A stretch of 64,000 bases of DNA, from NCBI RefSeq assembly GCF_001905465.1, contig NZ_LISX01000005.1:465085-529084 (forward strand), read 5' to 3'. The number at the start of each line of letters is the position of its first letter. The first letter of the stretch is position 1. Both the position numbers and the translations under genes were made by a program. Under the pieces are notes generated by a model. It was not told the origin of the DNA. It saw only the letters and a list, made by a program, of their open reading frames with translations, and ran no database searches. This stretch comes from Kitasatospora sp. CB01950. GTDB taxonomy: Bacteria; Actinomycetota; Actinomycetes; Streptomycetales; Streptomycetaceae. Positions 53,883-61,964 of this stretch are shown here, one piece after another.

Positions 53883-54538
53883 TGCGCGTCGCAATCGCCG
53901 GAGCCGGTGCCGTCGGCCGTTCCATCGCCGGAGAGCTGCTGGAGAACGGCCACGAGGTCCTGCTGATCGACAAGAACCCGAACTCCATCTCGGTGGAGCG
54001 GGTCCCGCTGGCGGAGTGGCTGCTCGCCGACGCCTGCGAGATCACCTCGCTGGACGAGGCCGCCCTGCAGCGCTGCCACGTGGTGATCGCCGCCACCGGT
54101 GACGACAAGGTCAACCTGGTCGTCTCGCTGCTCGCCAAGACCGAGTACGGGGTGCCCCGGGTGGTCGCCCGGGTGAACAACCCGAAGAACGAGTGGCTGT
54201 ACAACGAGTCGTGGGGCGTGGACGTCGCCGTCTCCACCCCGCGTCTGATGTCGGCGCTGGTCGAAGAGGCCGTCAGCGTCGGCGACCTGGTCCGGCTGAT
54301 GCGCTTCTCGCAGGGCAACGCCAACCTGGTCGAGCTGACCCTGGCCGCCGACACCGGTCTGGTCGGCACCCGGGTCTCGGACGTGGCCTGGCCGGTGGAC
54401 ACCGCGCTGGTCACCATCATCCGGGCCGGCCGGGTGCTGGTCCCCGGTGGCAGCGACACCCTGGAGGCCGGTGACGAGCTGCTGTTCGTCGCCGCGCAGG
54501 AGCGCGAGGAGGAGCTGGAGACGCTGCTCGCCGGCTGA
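53882..54538 (+). CDS. ceoC: TrkA/Ktr-type potassium uptake RCK protein (CeoC)
   Basis: This is the second RCK regulator of the pair. The 218-residue protein has GAGAVGRSIA (7-16), Asp30 as dinucleotide ribose ligand, and a TrkA_C domain (about 135-215, LVELTLAADTGLVGTRV to GDELLFVA). It differs enough from CeoB to suggest a hetero-oligomer. The transcript ends at a strong hairpin 15 bp downstream. Together with the divergent KimA-like carrier and KdpDE further on, it makes a potassium-homeostasis neighbourhood. Confidence 0.93.
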   Translation: MRVAIAGAGAVGRSIAGELLENGHEVLLIDKNPNSISVERVPLAEWLLADACEITSLDEAALQRCHVVIAATGDDKVNLVVSLLAKTEYGVPRVVARVNNPKNEWLYNESWGVDVAVSTPRLMSALVEEAVSVGDLVRLMRFSQGNANLVELTLAADTGLVGTRVSDVAWPVDTALVTIIRAGRVLVPGGSDTLEAGDELLFVAAQEREEELETLLAG

Positions 54539-54553
54539 TCCGCCCCGCCGTAC

Positions 54554-54588
54554 GACGAAGGGCCCGCGCATCGCGCGGGCCCTTCGTC
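54554..54588. terminator. Bidirectional terminator between ceoC and the DUF3159 gene
   Basis: Sixteen-base perfect arms GACGAAGGGCCCGCGC and complement around a three-base loop, between convergent genes. Confidence 0.9.
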
Positions 54589-54599
54589 ACATCTGCCGA

Positions 54600-55325
54600 C
54601 TACTTCTGCGGCTCTTCCTCGTCCTCCGGCAGCTCCGCCTTGATCGGCGGCGGCGCCTTCAGCAGGATCTGCCAGGTCACGTACATCGCCAGCAGCATCG
54701 GCGGAATGCCGAGGGCGACCTTCAGCCAGCCCAGCAGGTTGACGTTGTGGGTGAAGTACAGCGGGAAGAGGATCAACGGCTTCAGGCCCATGATCAGCAC
54801 CCAGGCCCAGGTCGCCCGGGTGTAGGCGGCCAGCCGGCCCGGGTTCTGCTTGCGCCAGGTGAACATCTCGCCGGTGATCGGGCCGAGCATCAGTCCGATC
54901 ATCGGCCAGCGCACCAGCGCGGAGACCGCCAGCGCCATGCAGTAGCCGACGTTCCACAGCAGGCCCGGCAGGTAGAAGTCCTCGGCCTTGCCGGTCTTCA
55001 TCGAGATCCAGGCGCCGATCGCCACCCCGAACACGCCGGAGAAGGCGTGCTGGATGGTCTCCCGCCGCGCCAGCCGGACCACCACGAACACCGCGCACAG
55101 CGCCAGCGCCGACCAGGCGGCCACCGGCACCTTGTGGGTGATGTTGAAGGCGATGATGAACACCAGGCCCGGCAGCGTCATGTCGACCATGCCGCGGATG
55201 CCGCCGAACGCCTTCAGCACCGTCTCGGCCGCCTCCTTGGAGGCGTCCCGTTCGTACACACCGCTCTGCGGGTCGTCCTGCGGGTCGTGCGCGGTCACTC
55301 GGATCGCCTCGGCCTCGTTGCTCAC
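54600..55325 (-). CDS. DUF3159 family membrane protein
   Basis: The 241-residue protein has a charged N-terminus (VSNEAEAIRVTAHDPQ), five to six hydrophobic helices and an acidic C-terminal tail (AELPEDEEEPQK). The pattern FGGIRGMVDMTLPGLVFI and PMIGLMLGPITGE matches DUF3159 as I recall it. No transport or enzyme motif is known. The GTG start at 55325 overlaps the stop of the OB-fold gene (GTGA), so the two are one operon. The gene pair is commonly found beside ceoBC in streptomycetes, which hints at a link with ion homeostasis, but that is inference. Confidence 0.83.
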   Translation of the reverse strand: MSNEAEAIRVTAHDPQDDPQSGVYERDASKEAAETVLKAFGGIRGMVDMTLPGLVFIIAFNITHKVPVAAWSALALCAVFVVVRLARRETIQHAFSGVFGVAIGAWISMKTGKAEDFYLPGLLWNVGYCMALAVSALVRWPMIGLMLGPITGEMFTWRKQNPGRLAAYTRATWAWVLIMGLKPLILFPLYFTHNVNLLGWLKVALGIPPMLLAMYVTWQILLKAPPPIKAELPEDEEEPQK

Positions 55326-55732
55326 GCGGACTCGCTCCCGTGTCCCACCGGACGCAGCTCGTAGCGGGGGTTGAAGAGCACGCGGCGCCCGCGTGCGTGG
55401 CCGATCCGGCCGCTGGCGATCAGACGGCGGCCCGGCTCGATGCCCACGATCGAGCGACGGCCCAGCCACACCACGTCCAGCGCCTCCGTGCCGTCGAACA
55501 GCTCGGCCTCCAGCGCGGGCACACCCGCACGGGGGCGCAGCGTGACGGTCCGCAGCGTGCCGGCCACGGTGACGATCTCACGGTCGCCGCAGGCGGCGAT
55601 CGGGGTGCAGCCCGCCTCGGCGGTGTCCTGCCGCAGTTCCTGGGCGGCCAGCTCCTCCGAGGAGGACGTCAGCCGGCTCAGCATGCGGCGGAAACGGCCC
55701 TGCGGCTGGTCGCCGATGTTGTCACCACTCAT
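55322..55732 (-). CDS. OB-fold nucleic acid-binding protein
   Basis: The 136-residue protein has a helical N-terminus (RFRRMLSRLTSSSEELAAQEL) and an OB-fold (about 45-130) with REIVTVAGTLRTVTLRPR, ALEAELFDGTEALDVVWLGRR and GRRLIASGRIGHARGRRVLF. This is the pattern of the tRNA-anticodon/RecG-wedge type OB domain. It probably binds nucleic acid. The start at 55732 is followed by ordinary spacing and its stop overlaps the DUF3159 start. kdpE lies 55 bp upstream on the same strand, so all four genes may be co-transcribed. Confidence 0.85.
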   Translation of the reverse strand: MSGDNIGDQPQGRFRRMLSRLTSSSEELAAQELRQDTAEAGCTPIAACGDREIVTVAGTLRTVTLRPRAGVPALEAELFDGTEALDVVWLGRRSIVGIEPGRRLIASGRIGHARGRRVLFNPRYELRPVGHGSESA

Positions 55733-55787
55733 GCGGGAAGGGTACCGGTTCACCGCCTCCCGGCGGCAGAGCCACGGGTGGGCCCGG

Positions 55788-56468
55788 TCACGGCTCGAAG
55801 CGGTAGCCCATGCCCGGTTCGGTGATGAAGTGGCGGGGGTGCGAGGGGTCGGCCTCCAGCTTGCGGCGCAGCTGCGCCAGGTAGACCCGCAGGTAGTTGG
55901 TCTCCTTGCGGTAGGCCGGCCCCCACACCTCCTGCAGCAGCTGGGTCTGGCTGACCAGCCGCCCGGAGTTGCGCACCAGCACCTCCAGCAGGTGCCACTC
56001 GGTGGGGGTGAGTCGGACGTCGTGGCCCTGACGGTTGACCTTCTTCGCGGCCAGGTCGACGGTGAACGACTCGGTGGCGACCACCGGCTCGCCCTCGGCG
56101 GTGACCGGTTCGGCGCGGCGTACGGCGGCCCGCATCCGGGCCAGCAGCTCGTCCATGCCGAACGGCTTGGTGACGTAGTCGTCGGCACCGGCGTCCAGCG
56201 CCTCGACCTTCTCGTCGGAGGCGTGCCGGGCGGACAGCACGATGATCGGCACCCTGGTCCAGCCGCGCAGGCCGCGGATCACCTCGACGCCGTCCATGTC
56301 GGGCAGGCCGAGGTCGAGCACCACCACGTCGGGATGGCGGGCGGCGGCCAGTTCCAGGGCGCTCGCGCCGTCGTGCGCGGAGTCCACCTCGTACTTGCGG
56401 GCCTTGAGGTTGATCACCAGGGCACGGACGATCTGCGGTTCGTCGTCCACCACCAGGACCCGGGTCAT
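55788..56468 (-). CDS. kdpE: KdpE response regulator
   Basis: This OmpR-family regulator normally activates kdpFABC at low potassium or high osmolarity. The 226-residue protein has a receiver domain (Asp8/Asp9, phosphorylated Asp52 in VVLDLGLPD, Lys about 103) and a winged-helix DNA-binding domain (about 135-226, LTPTEWHLLEVLVRNSGRLV to GMGYRFEP). Its start overlaps the kdpD stop by four bases. The kdpFABC target operon is not in the window. Confidence 0.95.
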   Translation of the reverse strand: MTRVLVVDDEPQIVRALVINLKARKYEVDSAHDGASALELAAARHPDVVVLDLGLPDMDGVEVIRGLRGWTRVPIIVLSARHASDEKVEALDAGADDYVTKPFGMDELLARMRAAVRRAEPVTAEGEPVVATESFTVDLAAKKVNRQGHDVRLTPTEWHLLEVLVRNSGRLVSQTQLLQEVWGPAYRKETNYLRVYLAQLRRKLEADPSHPRHFITEPGMGYRFEP

Positions 56469-59026
56469 GCGGGACCGGCCTTTCCGTTGTCGGTGTGCTC
56501 GTGCAGGTCGACGGCGGGCAGCGAGACCACCATGGTCAGCCCGCCGCCGGGGGTGTCCTCGGCGGTGACGGCGCCGTCCATCGCCTCGGCGAAGCCGCGC
56601 GCCACCGCCAGGCCGAGGCCGACGCCGGTGCCGCGCGGGGCGTCGCCGTAGCGCTGGAACGGGGCGAAGATCCGCTCCCGGGCCTCCTCGGGGACGCCCG
56701 GACCGCGGTCCACCACGCGCAGCTCGACCCGGCCCTCGCGCGGCAGCAGGTCCGCCTTGACCAGCACCGGGCTGCCGGGCGGGCCGTACTTGACGGCGTT
56801 CTCCACCAGGTTGGCCAGCACCCGTTCCAGCAGCCCGGCATCGGCGCGCACCATCGGCAGTGACTCCGCCACGTCCAGCCGGACGCTGCCGGGCGGGACG
56901 CCGCCGAGCGCGAACGGCACCACCTCGTCCAGGTCGGTGGGCTGGAGCAGCGGGGTGACGGTGCCGGTCTGCAGGCGGCTCATGTCCAGCAGGTTGTTGA
57001 TCAGATGATCGAGGCGGTCCGCGCCGGATTCGATGCCGGCCAGCAGCTCGGCCTCGTCCTCCTGGTCCCACTCGACGTCCTCGGCGCGCAGCGAGGTGAC
57101 GGCGGCCTTGATCCCGGCCAGCGGGGTGCGCAGGTCGTGCGAGACGGCGGCCAGCAGCGCGGTGCGGATCCGGTTGCCCTCGGCCTCCCGGCGGGCGGCG
57201 GCGGCCTCCCCGGCCAGCCGGCGGCGTTCCAGCAGCATGGCGGCCTGGTTGGCGAACGCCCCGAGCATCCGCCGGTCCGCGGCGGGCAGCACCCGGCCGC
57301 GCAGCACCAGCGCGAGGCGGTCGCCGACCGGCACGTCCACGTCGGCCTGCTCGGGACCGGCGGGCGGACGCGGCCCGACCGAGGCGGCGGCGTTCCAGGC
57401 GGCGTGCGGATCGGCGCGTTCGACCAGGGCGACCGCCTCCTGCTGGAAGGTCTCCCGGACCTGCTCCAGCAGTGCCGTCAGCACCCCCTCGCCGCTGGGG
57501 GCACCGCGCAGCACGGTGCCGGCCAGCGCGGACATGGTCTGCGCCTCGGCCTGGGCGCGGGCCGCCTGATGGCTGCGCCGGGCGGCCAGGTCGACCACGG
57601 TGGCGACCGCGATGCCGACCGCGGTGAAGATCGCCACCGCCAGGATGTTCTGCGGCTCGGCGATGGTGAAGGCGTGAATGGGGGGCGCGAAGTAGTAGTT
57701 GAGCGCCGTCGATCCGACCAGCGCCGAGGCGATCGCCGGGTACAGTCCGCCGACCAGCGCCGCGCACACCGTCAGCGACAGGAACAGCAGCATGTCGGTG
57801 GAGAGGCCCTGGTCGTGGAACCGGCTCAGCACCAGTGCCAGCAGCGGCGGCCCGGCGACGCCGATCAGCCAGCCCGCGATCGCCCGGGTCCGGCCCAGGT
57901 CGGTGACCCTGCGGATCGGGATCCGGCCCCGGCCGAGCGCCGCGTGCTCGTGGTTGACCATGTGGACGTCGATGTCCCCGGAGTCCCGGGTCACCGTGAG
58001 GCCGACGCCCGGCCCGTACACGTACTGCCAGAGCTTGCGGCGGCTGGTGCCGATCACGATCTGGGTGGCGTTGACGCCGCGCGCGAAGTCCAGCAGCCCG
58101 GCCGCCGGGTCGTCGCCGAGCACCGAGTGGAAGCTGCCGCCGAGGCTCTCCACCAGCGCGCGCTGCTCGATCAGCGTCTGCGGCGAGGAGCCGGACAGGC
58201 CGTCGGAGCGCGAGATGTGCACCGCCGACAGCTCGCCGGCGCTGTTGCGGGCCGCGATCCGGGCGGCGCGGCGGATCAGCGTGGCGCCCTCCGGGCCGCC
58301 GGTCAGGCCGACCACGATCCGCTCGCGGGCCTGCCAGGTGCCCTGGATGCCCTGCTCGGCCCGGTACCGCTGCAGGTACTCGTCGACCCGGTCGGCCGTC
58401 CACAGCAGCGCCAGCTCGCGCAGCGCCGTCAGGTTGCCGGGCCGGAAGTAGTGGGCGAGCGCCGCGTCCACCTTCTCCGGCGCGTAGACGTTGCCGTGCG
58501 CCAGGCGGCGGCGCAGCGCCTGCGGCGACATGTCGACCAGCTCGATCTGGTCGGCGCGCCGCACCACCTCGTCCGGGACGGTCTCCCGCTGGCGGACGCC
58601 GGTGATGCCCTCGACCACGTCGCCGAGCGACTCCAGGTGCTGGATGTTGACGGTGGAGATCACGTCGATCCCGGCCGCCAGCAGCTCCTCGACGTCCTGC
58701 CAGCGCTTGCCGTTCCGCGAGCCGGGGACATTGGTGTGGGCGAGTTCGTCGACCAGCGCCACCGCCGGGTCCCGGGCCAGCAGCGCGTCCAGGTCGAGTT
58801 CGGTGAACTCGGCGCCGCGATGGGTCATCGTGCGGCGCGGGACGGTCTCCAGGCCGTCGAGCAGTTCCGCGGTCCGGGCGCGCCCGTGGGTCTCGACGAA
58901 GCCGACCACCACGTCCGCGCCCCGGTCGAGGCGGCGGTGCGCCTCGGAGAGCATGGCGTACGTCTTGCCGACGCCCGGGGCCGCCCCGAGATAGATCCGC
59001 AGCCGGCCGCGGCCCGTGTGCACCAT
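56465..59026 (-). CDS. kdpD: KdpD sensor histidine kinase
   Basis: This membrane sensor kinase responds to potassium. The 853-residue protein has the N-terminal KdpD domain with Walker A GAAPGVGKT (14-22) and ALVDELAHTNVPG, a USP-like domain (about 230-365) and four transmembrane helices (about 390-490). A GAF-like region leads to the kinase core: phosphoacceptor His630 in AVSHDLRTPL, N box ENAVKYG, G boxes DRGPGVP and GTGVGLGL. All catalytic motifs are intact. In many bacteria the USP domain of KdpD binds c-di-AMP. It is first in kdpD-kdpE(-OB-DUF3159) and divergent from the patatin-like gene. Confidence 0.96.
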   Translation of the reverse strand: MVHTGRGRLRIYLGAAPGVGKTYAMLSEAHRRLDRGADVVVGFVETHGRARTAELLDGLETVPRRTMTHRGAEFTELDLDALLARDPAVALVDELAHTNVPGSRNGKRWQDVEELLAAGIDVISTVNIQHLESLGDVVEGITGVRQRETVPDEVVRRADQIELVDMSPQALRRRLAHGNVYAPEKVDAALAHYFRPGNLTALRELALLWTADRVDEYLQRYRAEQGIQGTWQARERIVVGLTGGPEGATLIRRAARIAARNSAGELSAVHISRSDGLSGSSPQTLIEQRALVESLGGSFHSVLGDDPAAGLLDFARGVNATQIVIGTSRRKLWQYVYGPGVGLTVTRDSGDIDVHMVNHEHAALGRGRIPIRRVTDLGRTRAIAGWLIGVAGPPLLALVLSRFHDQGLSTDMLLFLSLTVCAALVGGLYPAIASALVGSTALNYYFAPPIHAFTIAEPQNILAVAIFTAVGIAVATVVDLAARRSHQAARAQAEAQTMSALAGTVLRGAPSGEGVLTALLEQVRETFQQEAVALVERADPHAAWNAAASVGPRPPAGPEQADVDVPVGDRLALVLRGRVLPAADRRMLGAFANQAAMLLERRRLAGEAAAARREAEGNRIRTALLAAVSHDLRTPLAGIKAAVTSLRAEDVEWDQEDEAELLAGIESGADRLDHLINNLLDMSRLQTGTVTPLLQPTDLDEVVPFALGGVPPGSVRLDVAESLPMVRADAGLLERVLANLVENAVKYGPPGSPVLVKADLLPREGRVELRVVDRGPGVPEEARERIFAPFQRYGDAPRGTGVGLGLAVARGFAEAMDGAVTAEDTPGGGLTMVVSLPAVDLHEHTDNGKAGPA

Positions 59027-59155
59027 GCCATTGAGACTAGGCCCTGCAATCGGAATATCCGCTGATCAGGCTGGCCCGACTGAAGAATTGGCAACTTCTT
59101 GACGGCCATTGCGCCAAAATGCCGAACGAAGCGATCAACCCAAGGGGGAACCACC

Positions 59156-59983
59156 ATGCGCGGACTCGTACTCGGCGGCGGCGGACTCGCCGGCATCTCC
59201 TGGGAGACCGGCCTGCTCCACGGCCTCGCCGAAGCAGGCCTCGACCTTCCCGGCACCGCCGACCACATCCTCGGCACCTCCGCCGGCGCCACCGTCGCCG
59301 GCCAACTCGCCTCCGGTCTCCCGCTCGCCGAACTCCACCTCCGGCAGACCGACCCGACCCGGCAGAACCACGAGATCGTCCCGCCCCTCGACACCGTCGG
59401 GTCGGTCCTCGAAACCTGGGCCGGCCTGGTCGCCGAGATCACCGACCCCGCCGAACTGCGCCGCCGCATCGGCCGCCTCGCCCTGGACACCGACACCGTC
59501 CCCGCCGCCGAACGACGCGCCGTCGTCGCCGGCCGTCTCCCCGCCCACGACTGGCCCGCCTGGCCGCTCACCCTCACCGCCGTCGACGCCGACACCGGCG
59601 AACTGCGCATCTTCGACCGGCACAGCGGCATCCCCCTGGTCGACGCCGTCACCGCCAGCTGCGCCATCCCCGGCATCTGGCCCACCGTCGAGATCGACGG
59701 CCGCCGCTACATGGACGGCGGCATCCGCAGCAACACCAACGCCGACCTGATGACCGGTCAACAGGCCGTCCTGGTCGTCGCCCCGATGACCGACCACCAC
59801 TTCGACACCGAACTGGAGACCCTCCGGGCCACCGGCGCCGTCCTCGCCGTCACCCCCGACGAGGAGGCGCTCGCCGCCTTCGGCGCCAACCCGCTCGACA
59901 CCGCCGTCCGTGCACCCGCCGCCGAGGCCGGCCGGGCCCAGGCCCACCGGATCACCGAGCAGGTCCGCGAGCTCTGGGCCTGA
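59156..59983 (+). CDS. Patatin-like phospholipase/acyl hydrolase
   Basis: The 275-residue protein starts MRGLVLGGGGLAGISWETGL. The glycine run forms the oxyanion hole, the nucleophile elbow is GTSAGA (Ser42) and the catalytic Asp is in MDGGIRSN. It has no signal peptide and is probably cytoplasmic; bacterial relatives hydrolyse phospholipids or acyl esters. AAGGGGGAA precedes the ATG at 59156. It ends 25 bp from the convergent ABC ATPase gene with no clear terminator between them. Confidence 0.9.
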   Translation: MRGLVLGGGGLAGISWETGLLHGLAEAGLDLPGTADHILGTSAGATVAGQLASGLPLAELHLRQTDPTRQNHEIVPPLDTVGSVLETWAGLVAEITDPAELRRRIGRLALDTDTVPAAERRAVVAGRLPAHDWPAWPLTLTAVDADTGELRIFDRHSGIPLVDAVTASCAIPGIWPTVEIDGRRYMDGGIRSNTNADLMTGQQAVLVVAPMTDHHFDTELETLRATGAVLAVTPDEEALAAFGANPLDTAVRAPAAEAGRAQAHRITEQVRELWA

Positions 59984-60008
59984 CACCCCTTATTACTGCG
60001 GCTCCTCT

Positions 60009-60698
60009 TTACTGCTGCGGCTCCTCGACGATCCTGCCGTCCCGCAGCTCCAGCACCCGGTCCGCCAGGTCCATCAGCTGCGGGTCGTGCGTCGCCACCA
60101 GCGCCGTCACGCCCTCGCTGCGCACCACCGCCCGCAGCAACTCCATGATCGCCAGACCGGTGTCCGAGTCCAGCTGCCCGGTCGGCTCGTCCGCGATCAA
60201 CAGCGCCGGCTCGTTCGCCAACGCCCGCGCCACCGCCACCCGCTGCTGCTGGCCGCCCGACAGCTCCGTCGGCCGCTGCTCCGCGTGGTCGGTCAGGCCC
60301 ACCATCGCCAGCAGGGTCCGCACCCGCTCCTCGCGCTCCCTCACCGCCACCCGGCGCAACCGCATCGGCACCCCGACGTTCTCCGCCGCCGTCAACACCG
60401 AGATCAACCCGAACGACTGGAACACGAAACCGATCCGCTCGCGCCGCAAGGCCAGCCGGCCCGACTCGTCCAGCCCCGACAGATCCATCCCCGCGATGCT
60501 GATCCGCCCCGCCGACGGCGTGTCCAGGCCGCCCACCAGGTTCAGCAGCGTCGTCTTCCCCGAGCCCGAACGGCCCCGCAGCGCCGTCAGCTCCCCGGCC
60601 TTCGCCGTGAACGACACCCCGCGCACCGCGTGCACCGCCCGGTCACCCGCCCCGAACGTCCGGTGCACGTCCTCCACGACCACCATCGCGCCGGTCAC
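60009..60698 (-). CDS. ABC transporter ATPase, LolD/MacB type
   Basis: The 229-residue nucleotide-binding protein has Walker A GRSGSGKTT, signature ELSGGQQQRVAVARAL, Walker B LLIADEPTGQLD and the H-loop ATHDPQ. It is of the kind that normally pairs with an FtsX/MacB-like permease for export of lipoproteins, peptides or drugs. The GTG at 60698 overlaps the stop of the upstream ATPase gene (GTGA). No permease gene is present on either side. In-frame codons beyond the GTG (MARGG...) are less likely as the start. Confidence 0.88.
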   Translation of the reverse strand: MTGAMVVVEDVHRTFGAGDRAVHAVRGVSFTAKAGELTALRGRSGSGKTTLLNLVGGLDTPSAGRISIAGMDLSGLDESGRLALRRERIGFVFQSFGLISVLTAAENVGVPMRLRRVAVREREERVRTLLAMVGLTDHAEQRPTELSGGQQQRVAVARALANEPALLIADEPTGQLDSDTGLAIMELLRAVVRSEGVTALVATHDPQLMDLADRVLELRDGRIVEEPQQ

Positions 60699-61633
60699 CC
60701 GCGCACCTCCGACCCCTCCGCGCGCCACACTCCGATGTGGTCCTCCTCCAGGGCCAACCGCACTCGGCGGCTCAGCCCCAACGCCTCGGTGAAGTCCTGC
60801 GGCAACTGCAACCGGCCCACCCGGTCCAGCACCGCGTACTCCACCCCCGGCTCGCCCCGCTCCGGACGCAGCACCTCCGTCGACGTCCGCCCGTTGCGGA
60901 TCCGCACGGTGCGCCGCACCTCCTGGGCCACCATCGGGTCATGGGTGACGATCAGCACCGTCACCCCCAACTCCTCGTTCACCGACCGCAGCGCCGCGAA
61001 GATCTCCTCGCTGGTCGCACTGTCCAGCTCGCCCGTCGGCTCGTCCGCCAGCAGCAGCGCCGGCGAGTTCGCGTTCGCCACCGCGATCGCCACCCGCTGC
61101 TGCTCACCGCCCGACATCTCCGCCGGCCGACGCCCCGCCAGGTGCCCGATCCCCAACATCCCCAGCAGGTCCGCCGCCTGCCGCTGCCGATCGCGGCGCG
61201 GCACCCCCGCGTACCCCATCGGCAGCATCACGTTCTCCACCGCCGTCAGGTACGGCAGCAGGTTCCGCGCCGTCTGCTGCCAGACGAAGCCCACCGTCCG
61301 GCGCCGGAACGCCAGCCGCTCCCGCTTGTCCATCGCCAGCAGATCGTGCCCCGCCACCCGGGCACTGCCCGCCGTCGGCACGTCCAACCCCGCCAGGATC
61401 CCCAGCAGCGTCGACTTCCCCGAACCGGACGCGCCGACCACCGCGATCAACTCGCCGTCCTCGACCGTCAGATCGAGCCCCTGCAGGGCCTGCACCTCGA
61501 CGCCCTCGGAACGGTGGATCCGCACCAGGTTCTCGCACACCACCATGCCCTCGGCCGGCGGCGGACCCGCCGCGACCGCCCGTCGACGCAACTCGTCCAG
61601 CCCCTCGGGCTCCGACACCACCGACACCCCCAC
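60695..61633 (-). CDS. ABC transporter ATPase with a C-terminal AbrB-like tail
   Basis: The 312-residue protein is an intact ATPase: Walker A GASGSGKST, signature MSGGEQQRVAIAVA, Walker B LLLADEPTGELD, H-loop THDPMV. After the ATPase domain a segment of about 55 residues reads DRVGRLQLPQDFTEALGL then RRVRLALEEDHIGVW. It resembles a SpoVT/AbrB-type swapped-hairpin element. The GTG at 61633 is chosen because GGAGGGG stands six bases upstream; the 95 codons further 5' in frame are low-quality. It is first of a two-ATPase operon and lacks a permease gene nearby. Confidence 0.87.
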   Translation of the reverse strand: MGVSVVSEPEGLDELRRRAVAAGPPPAEGMVVCENLVRIHRSEGVEVQALQGLDLTVEDGELIAVVGASGSGKSTLLGILAGLDVPTAGSARVAGHDLLAMDKRERLAFRRRTVGFVWQQTARNLLPYLTAVENVMLPMGYAGVPRRDRQRQAADLLGMLGIGHLAGRRPAEMSGGEQQRVAIAVANANSPALLLADEPTGELDSATSEEIFAALRSVNEELGVTVLIVTHDPMVAQEVRRTVRIRNGRTSTEVLRPERGEPGVEYAVLDRVGRLQLPQDFTEALGLSRRVRLALEEDHIGVWRAEGSEVRG

Positions 61634-61964
61634 CGCGTTCCCCTCCGGCCGCCGAACCCACGGCTCGGCACGGCCTGCACTCCGGCCGACACCTCTGTGA
61701 CGCTCCCGCCCGGCCGCACCTCGTCGGCGACGCCCGGCGGGTGCCTCGTTGACGCCCGGTCGGGCAGCCGGGACAGTCCCCTGTTCTGCCCCGACCGTCC
61801 GACCGGGCGTTCCCCCGCAGGCCGCCACCCCGATCGGCGGCGACCTCATCACACCAACGCGGCCCGAAGCAGCCCGGTTGCACCGCACCTCGGACTTTTT
61901 TCGAAACTCTCCGGACACCGCGACGCCGCCCCTGGGTCCGGTGCCGTTCCAGGACCGTGCGGCC
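61634..61964. other. Intergenic region upstream of the ABC ATPase pair
   Basis: This 331 bp stretch should contain the promoter of the ATPase operon. A GGTCC-N12-GGACC inverted repeat lies near 61938-61959 and a T6 run at 61898-61903. No gene is seen. Confidence 0.5.
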
